A DNA stretch of 35,596 bases from Pseudomonadota bacterium. Lineage in GTDB: Bacteria > Pseudomonadota > Gammaproteobacteria > Xanthomonadales > Xanthomonadaceae. A program made the translations under genes and the position numbers. The stretch spans positions 1 through 35,596 of the forward strand of contig JAFEFT010000051.1 of NCBI GenBank assembly GCA_018240435.1, in the 5' to 3' direction. Shown in pieces: positions 7,913 through 16,470 of this stretch (positions are counted from its first letter, which is position 1; each line of letters starts with the position of its first letter). The notes under the pieces are model-generated. The model ran no database searches. It worked only from the letters and a program-made list of their open reading frames with translations, and had not been told where the DNA came from.

Positions 7913-9862
7913 GTGAAATATCGGCCGGAAATCGACGGACTGCGCGCGATCGCAGTGACCGCCGTGGTCTTGTATCACATGGATCTTGGCTTCCCGGGCG
8001 GCTACCTCGGGGTGGACATCTTTTTCGTGATTTCCGGCTTCCTCATCACCCGCATCCTCTGCCAGGAGATGGAGAAGGGCCAGTTCACCATCGCCGGATT
8101 CTACGAGCGGCGCGTCCGCCGCATTTTCCCGGCGCTGTTCGCGATGCTGGCCGTGGTCCTGGCCGTCGGCTGGTTCGTGATGCTGCCGCGGGATTACAAC
8201 CTGACCATGCGCGGTGCCGTCGCGACCACATTGTTCGGATCCAATGTGCTGCTGTGGTACGGCGCCGGCTATTTCGCGCCGGCCTCGGCGCTCAATTCGC
8301 TGCTCCACACCTGGTCGCTGGCGGTCGAGGAGCAGTTCTACCTGCTGTTTCCGCTGCTGTTGCTGCTCGGCTACCGATACGCGCGAAACCACCTGCGCAC
8401 GATCTGCCTGATCTCGGCACTGGCATCCATCGTGGCCGCGGCTCTGGTTGCGCCGCGTTCGCCCGATGCGGTGTTCTACCTCACGCCGTTTCGTGCGTGG
8501 GAACTGCTGGCAGGGAGTTTTCTCGCGCTGGGCCCGCAAACCAGCCCCGGCAATCGCGCCGCGCGCGAGCTGCTGGGTCTGGCCGGCATCATCGCCATGA
8601 TCGCCTCGGTGCTGGTGTTCTCGCCACTGTCCGGCTTCCCCGGCAATGCCGTGCTGGCGGTGCTGGGCGCGGTGGCCGTCATCCATGCCTGCGCCGCAGG
8701 CCCGACTCTGGCCGGGCGCCTGCTGTCGCTGCGTCCGGTGCGCTACATCGGCGCCATTTCCTACTCGTGGTACCTGTGGCACTGGCCGGTCATCGTGCTC
8801 ACCAAGTTCCGTACCGACCTGCACCCCGGGCCGCTGGCGATCGCCGGCATGTTCGCCGGCTCGCTGCTGCTGGCGATGGCGTCCTACCATTTCGTCGAAC
8901 AACCGTTCCGACGCCGCCGGATCGGCGCCGAACGCAAGCATCTGTTCGCGATGGGAGCGGCGACCATGGCGGCGACGGTGCTGGTCGGCGGCGTCGGCAT
9001 GGCGACCCACGGCATGCCGAAGCGATTCGATCGGCAAACGGTGCAACTCGACGCCGCGCGCCGTCCGCCGATACCCTATCGACAATGCCTGGATGCGCCC
9101 AAACGGCTGTGCATGCTGGGCGACCAAACCGCCCAGCCGACGCTGCTGGTCTGGGGCGACAGTCACGCCCTTGCCTGGGCGCCGGCATTGGACGACATCC
9201 TCAAGCGCGCCGGCCGCTCGGCACGATTCGTCAGCGGCAGGGCCTGCCCACCGCTGCTCGGGGTTCACGCCGAACACACCGCCAGCTGTTTTCGCCAGAA
9301 CCAGCTGATCGAGTCGATCCTCGCCGCCAACTCGGGCATCCGAACCGTGCTGATGATCGGGCGCTGGAGCATGTATTTCACCGACACGCACGCCGCGCTT
9401 TACGACGATCGCAGCACCGTCAGCCGCGAGGTGGCGAGCCGCGGCATCAGCCGAACGCTGACGTGGCTCCAAGGCAAGGGCCTGCAAACCATCCTGCTGG
9501 GCGATGTGCCCGGCCACATGGACGATGTTCCGCTGGCGATGGCATTGCGCCACGCCCACGGCACCCTGCCGGTGCCGGCGCGGACGCCACAGGACGTGCG
9601 CGATCGGGATCGCGTCTTCGACACGCTCGCCGCCAGCGTCGCCGAGCGGACCCACGCGCGCCTGGTCGATGTGGTGCCGTGGTTTTGCAGCAACACCTCA
9701 TGCGAACACCAGATCGACGGCAAGCCGATCTACCGCGACGACAATCACCTGAACATCGAAGGCGCACTGTCGCGCGCGCCGCAGCTGGCGGCCGCTCTGG
9801 GCGCGGCGATCACGCCCGTCGCCAGCGCCCGCGCCGCAGCCGCGGTCAACGATCGGCATTGA
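7913..9862 (+). CDS. OafA/YrhL-type acyltransferase with C-terminal SGNH domain
   Basis: The protein (649 residues) is an inner-membrane acyltransferase-3 protein that probably O-acetylates a cell-surface glycan such as O-antigen or peptidoglycan. The membrane domain begins [19 protein letters not shown], with the conserved histidine near residue 22, and holds about ten hydrophobic segments up to about residue 350. The periplasmic C-domain has an SGNH hydrolase fold: the nucleophile serine in WGDSHAL (near 417) and the Asp/His pair in DDNHLN (His near 612). Translation starts at GTG with AAGGA upstream. The substrate is not shown by context, although rfb genes lie elsewhere in the window. Confidence 0.9.
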   Translation: MKYRPEIDGLRAIAVTAVVLYHMDLGFPGGYLGVDIFFVISGFLITRILCQEMEKGQFTIAGFYERRVRRIFPALFAMLAVVLAVGWFVMLPRDYNLTMRGAVATTLFGSNVLLWYGAGYFAPASALNSLLHTWSLAVEEQFYLLFPLLLLLGYRYARNHLRTICLISALASIVAAALVAPRSPDAVFYLTPFRAWELLAGSFLALGPQTSPGNRAARELLGLAGIIAMIASVLVFSPLSGFPGNAVLAVLGAVAVIHACAAGPTLAGRLLSLRPVRYIGAISYSWYLWHWPVIVLTKFRTDLHPGPLAIAGMFAGSLLLAMASYHFVEQPFRRRRIGAERKHLFAMGAATMAATVLVGGVGMATHGMPKRFDRQTVQLDAARRPPIPYRQCLDAPKRLCMLGDQTAQPTLLVWGDSHALAWAPALDDILKRAGRSARFVSGRACPPLLGVHAEHTASCFRQNQLIESILAANSGIRTVLMIGRWSMYFTDTHAALYDDRSTVSREVASRGISRTLTWLQGKGLQTILLGDVPGHMDDVPLAMALRHAHGTLPVPARTPQDVRDRDRVFDTLAASVAERTHARLVDVVPWFCSNTSCEHQIDGKPIYRDDNHLNIEGALSRAPQLAAALGAAITPVASARAAAAVNDRH

Positions 9863-9875
9863 AGCGGCCACCCGA

Positions 9876-10147
9876 TCAATCCAGCCGCTTGCGGAAGCGA
9901 CGGATCGACAAGGCCATCATCGCCATCGTGAACACCAGCAAGGCGGCGGCATCGGGCCACAAGTCGAGCAGGCTGCCGCCGCGGAGCATGATGCCGCGGA
10001 TCAGGCGCATGAAATGCGTCAGCGGCAGCACCTCGGCGCGGTATTGCACCGCCGTGGGCATGCCGGCATAGGGAAACATGAAGCCCGACAGCAGGATCAA
10101 GGGCAGGAACACGAAGAACGACATCTGCATGGCCTGGAACTGGGTCT
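9876..10147 (-). pseudogene. Duplicated 3' fragment of the ABC permease gene
   Basis: This 272-bp segment matches 11046-11317, the 3' end of the ABC permease gene, with only five differences (about 98% identity) and in the same orientation. It encodes the last 90 or so residues ([14 protein letters not shown] ... RRFRKRLD) including the stop codon, but has no 5' part. At 10147/10148 the match stops abruptly at GGGTCT and miaB-like sequence begins. It converges on the acyltransferase gene, which ends at 9862. Either copy could be the original one. Confidence 0.92.
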
Positions 10148-10322
10148 CCAGATGAACGTTTACGACTCGGCGAAAATGGCCGACGTGCTGGCCGCCGAGC
10201 ACAATCTGGAATTGACCGACGATGCCGCGCAGGCCGACGTGATTCTGGTCAACACCGGCTCGATCCGCGAGAAGGCGCAGGAAAAGGTGTTCTCGCAGCT
10301 CGGCCGCTGGCGTCAGTTGAAA
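10148..10322 (+). pseudogene. Internal miaB fragment (residues 13-70)
   Basis: These 175 bases align without gaps to 6555-6729 of miaB, with 12 differences (about 93% identity). Most differences are silent or conservative, which suggests that the piece diverged inside a working miaB before it was captured. One change turns the cluster ligand Cys49 into Gly (NTGSIR). The fragment has neither a start nor the radical-SAM domain, so it is not functional. It is joined on the left to the permease fragment and on the right, after GTTGAAA, directly to the end of the DUF2442 gene. Confidence 0.9.
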
Positions 10323-10325
10323 TCT

Positions 10326-10766
10326 TCAAGCCGCGCGCTGTGACTCCCAGCCCAGACAGGCCAGCCACACCGTCAATGGAATGGGCTTCGCGCCGGACAG
10401 GTAGTAATTGAGCATGCGGCGCGAGATGCCGATGGCCGCTGCCGCGCGTTCCTGCGTCAGCGCGTTGCGATCCATCCAGTTCCACAGACGTTCGTGGCCG
10501 ATGCCGCCGGCTTGCTCCACGGCGAGATTGCGCAGGTTGTCGGCGGCCAGTTCCAGATCGTCGGCGATCCACACCACATAGCCGCCGCGCGCATCCACGC
10601 GTGCGCGACGGAATACGGCCGCATCGGCCAGTGCGCGCAGCGGCTTGCGACGGCTCCACTGCTTCAGGCTCACCGTGGCTTCGAAACCATCGGCGAAGGT
10701 CAGCGCCAAGCGCATGTCGGGCAACGCCCGCGCGGCGGTCACGGTGTGTTGCGGGTCGTGGATCAT
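10326..10766 (-). CDS. DUF2442 protein fused to a helix-turn-helix domain (antitoxin-like)
   Basis: The 146-residue protein has an N-terminal DUF2442 fold (about residues 8-80: [15 protein letters not shown] ... [19 protein letters not shown]), then a helix-turn-helix of XRE type (about 93-146: [23 protein letters not shown]). Its ATG overlaps the stop of the DUF4160 gene as ATGA, so the two are one unit. DUF4160/DUF2442 pairs are widespread and behave in genomes like toxin-antitoxin modules, but I know of no settled biochemical activity. The HTH makes this member the likely DNA-binding autoregulator. Its last codons abut the miaB fragment. Confidence 0.85.
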   Translation of the reverse strand: MIHDPQHTVTAARALPDMRLALTFADGFEATVSLKQWSRRKPLRALADAAVFRRARVDARGGYVVWIADDLELAADNLRNLAVEQAGGIGHERLWNWMDRNALTQERAAAAIGISRRMLNYYLSGAKPIPLTVWLACLGWESQRAA

Positions 10767-10993
10767 GGGTTGCACTCCTCGAAAAGTTTGCGGCAAGCGG
10801 CGCGGTTCGCTGCGATCCATGCCAGCGCTTCGGCGATGTCCCGCGCCTGCACGGTGCGGCTGACCACGGCCAGTGTATCCAGCATCACCATCGCATCGCG
10901 GCGGTCGGCCAGCACCACATGCACATGCGCCGGACGATGATCGGGCGTGTTGACCCGGATGGTGGCTGCGCCGATGCAATGGAGGGTTGGCAT
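10763..10993 (-). CDS. DUF4160 protein (toxin-like partner of DUF2442)
   Basis: This is a 76-residue protein starting MPTLHCIGAATIRV and containing the DHRPAHVHV core that marks DUF4160 (family D/N-H-x-P-x-H-x-H). Its C-terminal half (RDIAEALAWIAANRAACRKLF) matches the family helix. The start at 10993 agrees with the family start MPT; an upstream ATG at 11041 would add 16 residues that read through the operator candidate and look unlike coding sequence. It starts 52 bp after the permease stop, on the same strand. The toxin role is inferred from the pairing only. Confidence 0.82.
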   Translation of the reverse strand: MPTLHCIGAATIRVNTPDHRPAHVHVVLADRRDAMVMLDTLAVVSRTVQARDIAEALAWIAANRAACRKLFEECNP

Positions 10994-10999
10994 GGGTTT

Positions 11000-11028
11000 A
11001 GTATTGTGCAATAGTTGCACAAAATCAA
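11000..11028 (-). promoter_or_regulatory. Palindromic operator candidate inside the DUF4160-DUF2442 promoter
   Basis: TTGTGCAATAGTTGCACAA at 11004-11022 is a perfect 8-bp inverted repeat with a 3-base spacer. On the minus strand it lies between TTGATT (11028-11023) and AATACT (11005-11000), which are 17 bases apart and pass as weak -35 and -10 boxes. Binding there by the HTH of the DUF2442 protein would block RNA polymerase. If the -10 is right, transcription would begin at or next to the ATG at 10993, giving a leaderless mRNA. Confidence 0.6.
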
Positions 11029-11045
11029 CCGACCGATGCAAGCTG

Positions 11046-12155
11046 TCAATCCAGCCGCTTGCGGAAGCGACGGATCGACAAGGCCATCATCGCCATCGTG
11101 AGCACCAGCAAGGCGGCGGCATCGGGCCACAAGTCGAGCAGGCTGCCGCCGCGCAGCATGATGCCGCGGATCAGGCGCATGAAATGGGTCAGCGGCAGCA
11201 CCTCGGCGAGGTATTGCACCGCCGTGGGCATGCCGGCATAGGGAAACATGAAGCCCGACAGCAGGATCGAGGGCAGGAACACGAAGAACGACATCTGCAT
11301 GGCCTGGAACTGGGTCTTGGCGCGGGTGGAGATCAGCAGGCCCAGAGCGAGGTTGGCGACGATCAGCAGCCAGGCGGCGAGGTAGACGTCGAGCAGGCTG
11401 CCGTGCACCGGCACCGCGAATACCCACACGCCCAGCGCCAGCACCAGCGTGGTCTGCACCAGGCCGATGGCGACGTACGGCAGCACCTTGCCGATCATCA
11501 GCTCGGCGCTGGTCAGCGGGGTGGCGATCAGCAGCTCCATGTTGCCGCGTTCGCGTTCGCGGACGATGGCGATGGCGGTGAACAGCACCATCGTCATCGA
11601 CAGGATCACGCCGATCAGGCCGGGCACGATGTTCACCGCCGAACGCCGCTGCGGATTGTAGAAGCTCACCACCGCGATCGCGGCATCGGGCGGCGTCGCC
11701 ACTGGCGGCGTGCGGCGATCGGGCAGGCGGCTGTCGATGGGCACCTGCGCCAGTTGCGCGGCGGCCGCCTGCACCGCGTTGTCGCTGCCGTCCACCAGCA
11801 CCTGCACCGCTTGCCGCCCTTCGGCCTTGCGGCGTTCGAAATCCGGCGGCACCGCGATGCCGACGCTGATGCGGCCCTGGCGCAGCAGCGTGGTGAGCTG
11901 CTGCGGCGTGTGCACCACGTATTGCGCGGTGATGACGTCGGTCGCCAGCATGTCCATCACCAGCGCACGCGAGCCGGCGGTATCGGCCTGATCGGCGATA
12001 CCGGCGTCGAGGCCGCGCACGTTGGTGTTGATCGCAAAACCGAACAGGGTGAGCTGGATCACCGGGATGCCGACGATCATCGCCGCGCTCATGCGATCGC
12101 GCCGAAGCTGGCGCAATTCCTTGACGACGATCGCCCACAGCCGGCGCAGGTTCAT
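11046..12155 (-). CDS. ABC-2 type transporter permease (YbhS/YbhR-like)
   Basis: The 369-residue protein has one N-terminal membrane helix (after KELRQLRRDRMSA), a large extracytoplasmic domain (about 50-185) and five more helices near the C-terminus. It contains the ABC-2 signature region RERERGNMELLIATPLTSAELMIGK. This is the YhhJ/YbhS/YbhR layout of exporters for drugs or other hydrophobic compounds. The ATPase stop overlaps its ATG by four bases (ATGA). Only one permease is present where E. coli ybhGFSR has two, so a homodimer is likely. Its 3' 272 bp are duplicated at 9876-10147. Confidence 0.92.
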   Translation of the reverse strand: MNLRRLWAIVVKELRQLRRDRMSAAMIVGIPVIQLTLFGFAINTNVRGLDAGIADQADTAGSRALVMDMLATDVITAQYVVHTPQQLTTLLRQGRISVGIAVPPDFERRKAEGRQAVQVLVDGSDNAVQAAAAQLAQVPIDSRLPDRRTPPVATPPDAAIAVVSFYNPQRRSAVNIVPGLIGVILSMTMVLFTAIAIVRERERGNMELLIATPLTSAELMIGKVLPYVAIGLVQTTLVLALGVWVFAVPVHGSLLDVYLAAWLLIVANLALGLLISTRAKTQFQAMQMSFFVFLPSILLSGFMFPYAGMPTAVQYLAEVLPLTHFMRLIRGIMLRGGSLLDLWPDAAALLVLTMAMMALSIRRFRKRLD

Positions 12156-13123
12156 GCGCGGCCCTCGCCCGCGCCGCGGGCATCGTTGCCGGTGACGGCA
12201 ACGAACACGTCTTCGAGATTGGGCGCGACATCGTCGACCTGCACCGGCTGGCCGGCGCTCGCCAGTTCGGCAACGACCCGCTGGCGACCGGCAGCGCCGG
12301 CATCGGCAGCAAGCAACACCCGCAAGGCGGTGCCGACCTGGGCGACGCCGAGCACGCCGGGCACTGCCAGCAGCCGCCGCTGCAACGCCCTTGGATCGGC
12401 CGCGCGCAGGCGCAAGGTGCGCCCCTGCAAGGCGCCGGTGAGCGCCGACGGCGTGCCCTCGGCGACCAGCCGGCCGCGGTCGATCACCGCCAGCCGGTGG
12501 CAGCGTTCGGCTTCGTCCATCAGATGGGTGGAGACGAGGATGGTGGTGCCGGAGTCGGCCAGCTCGAACAGGTTTTCCCAGAATTCGCGGCGCGATTCGG
12601 GGTCGACGGCACTGGTGGGCTCGTCGAGGAACAGCAGCTCCGGTTCGTGGATCACCGCTCCGGCCAACGCCAGCCGTTGTTTCTGGCCGCCACTGAGGGT
12701 GCCGGCCAACTGCCGCTGGCGATCGCCGAAGCGATAGCGTTCGAGCAGGGCGTCGATGCGCGCCGGCGCCGCCTGCACGCCCTGGATCGCGGCGAGGAAC
12801 TCGAGGTTTTCGCGCACGCCCAGATCCTCGAACAACGAAAATTTCTGCGTCATGTAACCAATGCGCGAACGCAGCGCCTCGGCCTGTTCCGGAATGCGCA
12901 GGCCCAGCACTTCGATCTGGCCCTGGCTGGGCGTGAGCAAGCCGCACAGCATGCGGATCGTGGTCGACTTGCCCGATCCGTTCGGGCCGAGAAAGCCATG
13001 CACCTGCCGTGCCGGCACATCCAGATCGATGCGATCGACCGCCTGCAGCGCGCCGAAGCGACGGCTCAGGCCGCGCGCACGGATGGCGATGTCGTCGTGC
13101 AGGTTCATCGTGGCGGCTTGCAT
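12152..13123 (-). CDS. ABC transporter ATP-binding protein (YbhF-like)
   Basis: This 323-residue protein has one full nucleotide-binding domain: Walker A GPNGSGKST (about 44-52), signature LSGGQKQRLALAGA, Walker B LLFLDEPTSAVDP and the switch histidine in STHLMDEAERC. The C-terminal 90 residues form the extra domain usual in ABC-2 exporter ATPases (ending near VAPNLEDVFVAVTG). It powers the permease that follows. An in-frame ATG at 13108 (MNLHDD) is an alternative start. Thirty bases separate it from the membrane fusion gene. Confidence 0.94.
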   Translation of the reverse strand: MQAATMNLHDDIAIRARGLSRRFGALQAVDRIDLDVPARQVHGFLGPNGSGKSTTIRMLCGLLTPSQGQIEVLGLRIPEQAEALRSRIGYMTQKFSLFEDLGVRENLEFLAAIQGVQAAPARIDALLERYRFGDRQRQLAGTLSGGQKQRLALAGAVIHEPELLFLDEPTSAVDPESRREFWENLFELADSGTTILVSTHLMDEAERCHRLAVIDRGRLVAEGTPSALTGALQGRTLRLRAADPRALQRRLLAVPGVLGVAQVGTALRVLLAADAGAAGRQRVVAELASAGQPVQVDDVAPNLEDVFVAVTGNDARGAGEGRA

Positions 13124-13153
13124 CGGCGCCTCTCCGGGTCTGAGGCCAGCCCC

Positions 13154-14116
13154 TCAGCGGCCCGCGTCGGGGTCGAATTCGACCTGCACCGGCACGCCGA
13201 TCGGCAACTCGGCAGCATCCTTGTCGAGCTGGATTTCGCACAGGTACGACAGGCGTGGCGCATCCTCTCCGCTCAATGCGTAGTAGGGCGTGAACGTGGG
13301 CGCGGCGCGGATCGCGCGGACGCGGCCGACGAACGCCCCGTCGCGGCCATCGACGCGCACGCGCGCGATGGCACCGATCCGCACCCGCGCACGCATCGGC
13401 GCGGGCACGTACACGCGCGCGTAAGGCGCATCACCGACCAGTTCGATCGCCAGCGGCGCACCCACCGCCGGCTGGTCGCCTTGCCGGAACGGCAGCGAGT
13501 CGATGCGCCCGGCGCGCGGCGCCGCGATCCGCACCCGTTGCAAGTCGATCGCGATCGAGGCTGCCTGCGCCTGCGCGGCATCGACCGCCGCCTGCGCCTG
13601 GGCGATGTCCTCCGGCCGGCTGCCATGGACGAGCGCGGCCAGCGCCTGCCGCGCGGCAGCCAGATCGGCATCGGCACTGGCCGCTTGCGCGACGGCGGCG
13701 TCGAGACTGGCGCGGGCGACGACTTGCGCGGCGAATTCCGCGCGCGCCCGGTCCAGTGCCTGCCGCGCGTGGGTGGCGACGCCGGCGGCGCCATTCACCC
13801 GCGCCTTCGCCTGCGCGATGTCTTCCGGCCGCGGGCCTGTCCGCAGTTCCGCCAGCGCCTGCCGCGCCCGCGCCAGATCGGCTTGTGCCGCATCCAGACG
13901 GGCCTGCGGGCGCGCCGTCTCCAGCGTCAGCAACGTCGCCCCGGCCGCCACCGCATCGCCCTCGCGCACGTCCACCGTGGCGATGCGTTCGGATACCGGC
14001 GCCGGCAAGGTGATGCGATCCCATTCGAGCGTACCCAGCGCCCGTTCGGGCGCTGGCGCACAGGCGCACAGCAGGGCCGACATGGCAATGACGACGATCG
14101 ATTTCGCGGCATTCAT
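13154..14116 (-). CDS. HlyD-family membrane fusion lipoprotein (YbhG-like)
   Basis: This periplasmic adaptor is expected to link the ABC exporter to an outer-membrane channel. The N-terminus MNAAKSIVVIAMSALLCAC has a lipobox-like end, so it is probably a lipoprotein. A split biotinyl-lipoyl domain flanks a long Ala/Gln/Arg-rich coiled-coil hairpin (about 80-210) with two RPEDIAQAxA repeats, as in YbhG. The beta-barrel part follows (VRVDGRDGAFVGRVRAI). The ATG at 14116 was chosen because it starts the signal sequence; a longer reading from 14152 adds a basic stretch. It lies second in the operon after the TetR gene. Confidence 0.9.
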   Translation of the reverse strand: MNAAKSIVVIAMSALLCACAPAPERALGTLEWDRITLPAPVSERIATVDVREGDAVAAGATLLTLETARPQARLDAAQADLARARQALAELRTGPRPEDIAQAKARVNGAAGVATHARQALDRARAEFAAQVVARASLDAAVAQAASADADLAAARQALAALVHGSRPEDIAQAQAAVDAAQAQAASIAIDLQRVRIAAPRAGRIDSLPFRQGDQPAVGAPLAIELVGDAPYARVYVPAPMRARVRIGAIARVRVDGRDGAFVGRVRAIRAAPTFTPYYALSGEDAPRLSYLCEIQLDKDAAELPIGVPVQVEFDPDAGR

Positions 14117-14161
14117 CTCGAATCTTCGATTGCGATGGTTGCGCTCGCGCATCGGCAGGCG

Positions 14162-14863
14162 TCACTGCGCGCCGATGCCGTGGGCAAGCAGGGACAGTGT
14201 GTGCCGAAGCATCCGCGCCCGATCCACGGGCGGGCCGGTATCGATGCCATCGACGAGGGCGCGCTTCCAGATCGGTGCACTGGCCGCGGGGAACAGGGTC
14301 AAGCCGACCAGCGACACCACCAGCAAACGCGGGTCGAGGTCGGCACCGATCCGGCCCAGCCGCTGCGCGGCCGCGAACCGGCGTGCCATCGCCTCGGGCA
14401 ACCCCGGCAGCAATTGTCCGAACAGCACCTCGCGCAGCGCCCCGCCCTCGCACAGCACCTCGCGCACCCACAGTGCCGGCAGCCACGGATGGCGCGCCAC
14501 CACCTCGTCGATGGCATGGACGAAGGCGGCGATCGCCGCGCCGGCATCGTCGCCGACCGCGGCCAGCCGCGCGCCAATCTGCTGCGTGGCCGGCAACACG
14601 CGCTCGGCGACCAGTGCCTGCTGCAACTGCGCCTTGTCGCCGAAGTAGTAATGCACCATCGCCGGAGTCACGCCCGCCTGCCGCGCCACCGCCCGCAACG
14701 AGGTGGCGGCGATGCCATCGCGCGCGAAACAGGAAATCGCGGCATCGAGCAACTCGGCGCGCCGATCGGCGCCGTCGGCGGACGGCCGGCCCGGCGCGCG
14801 CCGCGACGGCTTGCCAGAGCGCGCCGCCTTGCCGGAAATCGTCCTGCGAGCGTTCGTCGTCAT
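14162..14863 (-). CDS. TetR-family regulator (CecR-like)
   Basis: The repressor has 233 residues. After a basic N-terminal tail, the TetR helix-turn-helix covers about residues 33-83 (ELLDAAISCFARDGIAATSLRAVARQAGV ... VHYYFGDK). The C-terminal domain resembles DUF1956/CecR members. It is the first gene of an operon with a membrane fusion protein, an ABC ATPase and a permease, the same order as E. coli cecR-ybhGF, so it likely represses its own exporter operon until a ligand binds. The N-tail (RRTISGKAARSGKPSRRAPG) is unusually long. There are 45 bp to the next gene. Confidence 0.9.
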   Translation of the reverse strand: MTTNARRTISGKAARSGKPSRRAPGRPSADGADRRAELLDAAISCFARDGIAATSLRAVARQAGVTPAMVHYYFGDKAQLQQALVAERVLPATQQIGARLAAVGDDAGAAIAAFVHAIDEVVARHPWLPALWVREVLCEGGALREVLFGQLLPGLPEAMARRFAAAQRLGRIGADLDPRLLVVSLVGLTLFPAASAPIWKRALVDGIDTGPPVDRARMLRHTLSLLAHGIGAQ

Positions 14864-14873
14864 GCAGGTAATT

Positions 14874-14891
14874 TAATTCAATGTTTGATTA
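14874..14891. promoter_or_regulatory. Candidate TetR operator
   Basis: TAATTCAATGTTTGATTA is an imperfect 18-bp palindrome (6 of 8 arm positions pair) ten bases upstream of the TetR gene start. It sits in a short A/T-rich patch that stands out from the GC-rich surroundings, as expected for an autoregulated TetR promoter. Confidence 0.5.
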
Positions 14892-14993
14892 TTTGCAAGC
14901 GACGATGCGACCGCGTGGCGTTGCCGGCAGCGCGATCGGGAACCGAAACCGACGGCGATGGTCGCGCAACCTGCTTCGCGCTACCCTGACGGC

Positions 14994-16004
14994 GTGAGCG
15001 AACCATCCCAGCACGACTTCGTCCTCGAACCGGCCGACAGCGAGCGCCTCGCCAACCTTTGCGGGCCGTTCGACCAGCACCTGCGCCAGATCGAACTGCG
15101 CCTTGGCGTGGAGATCGCCAATCGCGGCAACGTCTTTCGCGTCACCGGCCCGGAGCCGATGGCCAGCCACGCGCAGCGTTTCATCGGCAAGCTTTATGGT
15201 GCGCTCGACGAGCAGCCGCTGGATGCGCACGAGCTGCACCTGCTGCTGGCCGACGTGGTCAGCGCAGTCGACCAGAGCACGCCGATGCTGCCTGCGGCGG
15301 ATCGCGGCGCAGTGCCGCAGGACGTGGTGATTCGCGTCAAGCGCGGCTCGATCCGTGGCCGCGGCGCCAATCAGGCGAAATATCTGCATGCGATCGCCGT
15401 CCACGATGTCAACTTCGGCATCGGCCCGGCCGGCACCGGCAAGACGTTTCTGGCGGTCGCCAGCGCCGTCGAAGCGCTCAACCAGGGCCGCGTGCAACGG
15501 CTGGTGCTGGTACGGCCGGCGGTCGAGGCCGGCGAGAAACTCGGCTTCCTGCCCGGCGACCTGGCGCAGAAAGTCGATCCCTACCTGCGGCCGCTGTACG
15601 ACGCGCTGTACGAAATGCTCGGCGTCGAGAAAGTCGCCAAGCTGCTCGAACGCAGCGTGATCGAGATCGCGCCGCTGGCCTACATGCGCGGGCGCACGCT
15701 CAACGATGCCTTCGTCATCCTCGACGAGGCGCAGAACACCACCATCGAGCAGATGAAGATGTTCCTCACCCGCATCGGCTTCGGCGCCACCGCGGTGGTC
15801 ACCGGCGACCTCACCCAGATCGACCTGCCCAAGTCGGTCAGATCCGGTTTGCGCGATGCCGTCGACGTGCTGCGCGGCGTCGAGGGCATCAGCTTCACCT
15901 TCTTCGAGGCGCGCGACGTGGTGCGGCATCCGCTGGTGCAGCGCATCGTTCAGGCCTACGATGCACGCGACAGCGCCACCCAGCCGCCGGAGGCAACACC
16001 ATGA
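14994..16004 (+). CDS. ybeZ: PhoH-like ATPase YbeZ
   Basis: This PhoH-family P-loop protein is thought to work with the endoribonuclease YbeY in RNA and ribosome maintenance. An N-terminal KH-like region (about 1-90, [21 protein letters not shown]) precedes the ATPase domain: Walker A GPAGTGKT near residue 144 and Walker [10 protein letters not shown] near 240. The GTG at 14994 was chosen because TACCCT (14982-14987) just upstream looks like a -10 box and would give a leaderless message; an ATG at 14958 would add 12 residues. The stop overlaps the ybeY ATG (ATGA). Confidence 0.93.
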   Translation: MSEPSQHDFVLEPADSERLANLCGPFDQHLRQIELRLGVEIANRGNVFRVTGPEPMASHAQRFIGKLYGALDEQPLDAHELHLLLADVVSAVDQSTPMLPAADRGAVPQDVVIRVKRGSIRGRGANQAKYLHAIAVHDVNFGIGPAGTGKTFLAVASAVEALNQGRVQRLVLVRPAVEAGEKLGFLPGDLAQKVDPYLRPLYDALYEMLGVEKVAKLLERSVIEIAPLAYMRGRTLNDAFVILDEAQNTTIEQMKMFLTRIGFGATAVVTGDLTQIDLPKSVRSGLRDAVDVLRGVEGISFTFFEARDVVRHPLVQRIVQAYDARDSATQPPEATP

Positions 16005-16465
16005 CCCGCGGCCCGGTTCAACTCGACGTCGCGGTCAGCTACGGCCTGCCGCGCAAGGGCCTGCCGGCGGCGGCGAGCTTTCGCAAATGGGTGGCAGCGG
16101 CGCTCGAAAATCGCATCCTGCGCGCCGACGTCTGCTTGCGCTTGGTCGACGAACGCGAAGGACGCAGCCTCAATCGCCACTATCGCGGCAAGAACTACGC
16201 CACCAATGTGCTCAGTTTCCCGGCCGAGATCCCGGAGAACGTCAAGCTGCCCTTGCTCGGCGACATCGTCCTGTGCGCGCCGGTGATCGCCCGCGAGGCG
16301 CGCGAGCAGCACAAGGAACTCAACGCCCACTACGCGCACCTGACCGTGCACGGCATCCTGCATCTGCTCGGCTTCGACCACGACGACGAGCGCGAGGCCG
16401 ATATCATGGAGACGATCGAACGCGGCGTGCTGGCCGTGCTCGGCTTGCCCGATCCGTATCGCTGA
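16001..16465 (+). CDS. ybeY: Endoribonuclease YbeY
   Basis: YbeY is a zinc-dependent single-strand endoribonuclease needed for 16S rRNA 3' maturation and ribosome quality control. The metal motif H117-GIL-H121-LLGF-D-H127 is complete, and the upstream RGKNYATNVLSFP and LLGDIVLC segments are typical. The length of 154 residues is normal. GGAGG lies seven bases before the ATG, which overlaps the ybeZ stop, so both are co-translated. Confidence 0.96.
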   Translation: MTRGPVQLDVAVSYGLPRKGLPAAASFRKWVAAALENRILRADVCLRLVDEREGRSLNRHYRGKNYATNVLSFPAEIPENVKLPLLGDIVLCAPVIAREAREQHKELNAHYAHLTVHGILHLLGFDHDDEREADIMETIERGVLAVLGLPDPYR

Positions 16466-16470
16466 AACGC

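Noticed and set aside
7802-9655. Minus-strand open frame of 617 codons opposite the acyltransferase
   Set aside because: It is antisense to an acyltransferase with intact membrane and SGNH motifs; its own product has a shadow-like composition.
10014-10343. Plus-strand open frame joining permease antisense to the miaB piece
   Set aside because: It is a chance fusion across a breakpoint. The first part is antisense to the permease fragment and the second is a truncated miaB segment.
12497-14989. Plus-strand open frame of 830 codons opposite the exporter operon
   Set aside because: It is antisense to the ABC ATPase, fusion protein and TetR genes, which have clear domains. Its product is Arg/His/Gln-rich, as expected for a shadow frame in GC-rich DNA.
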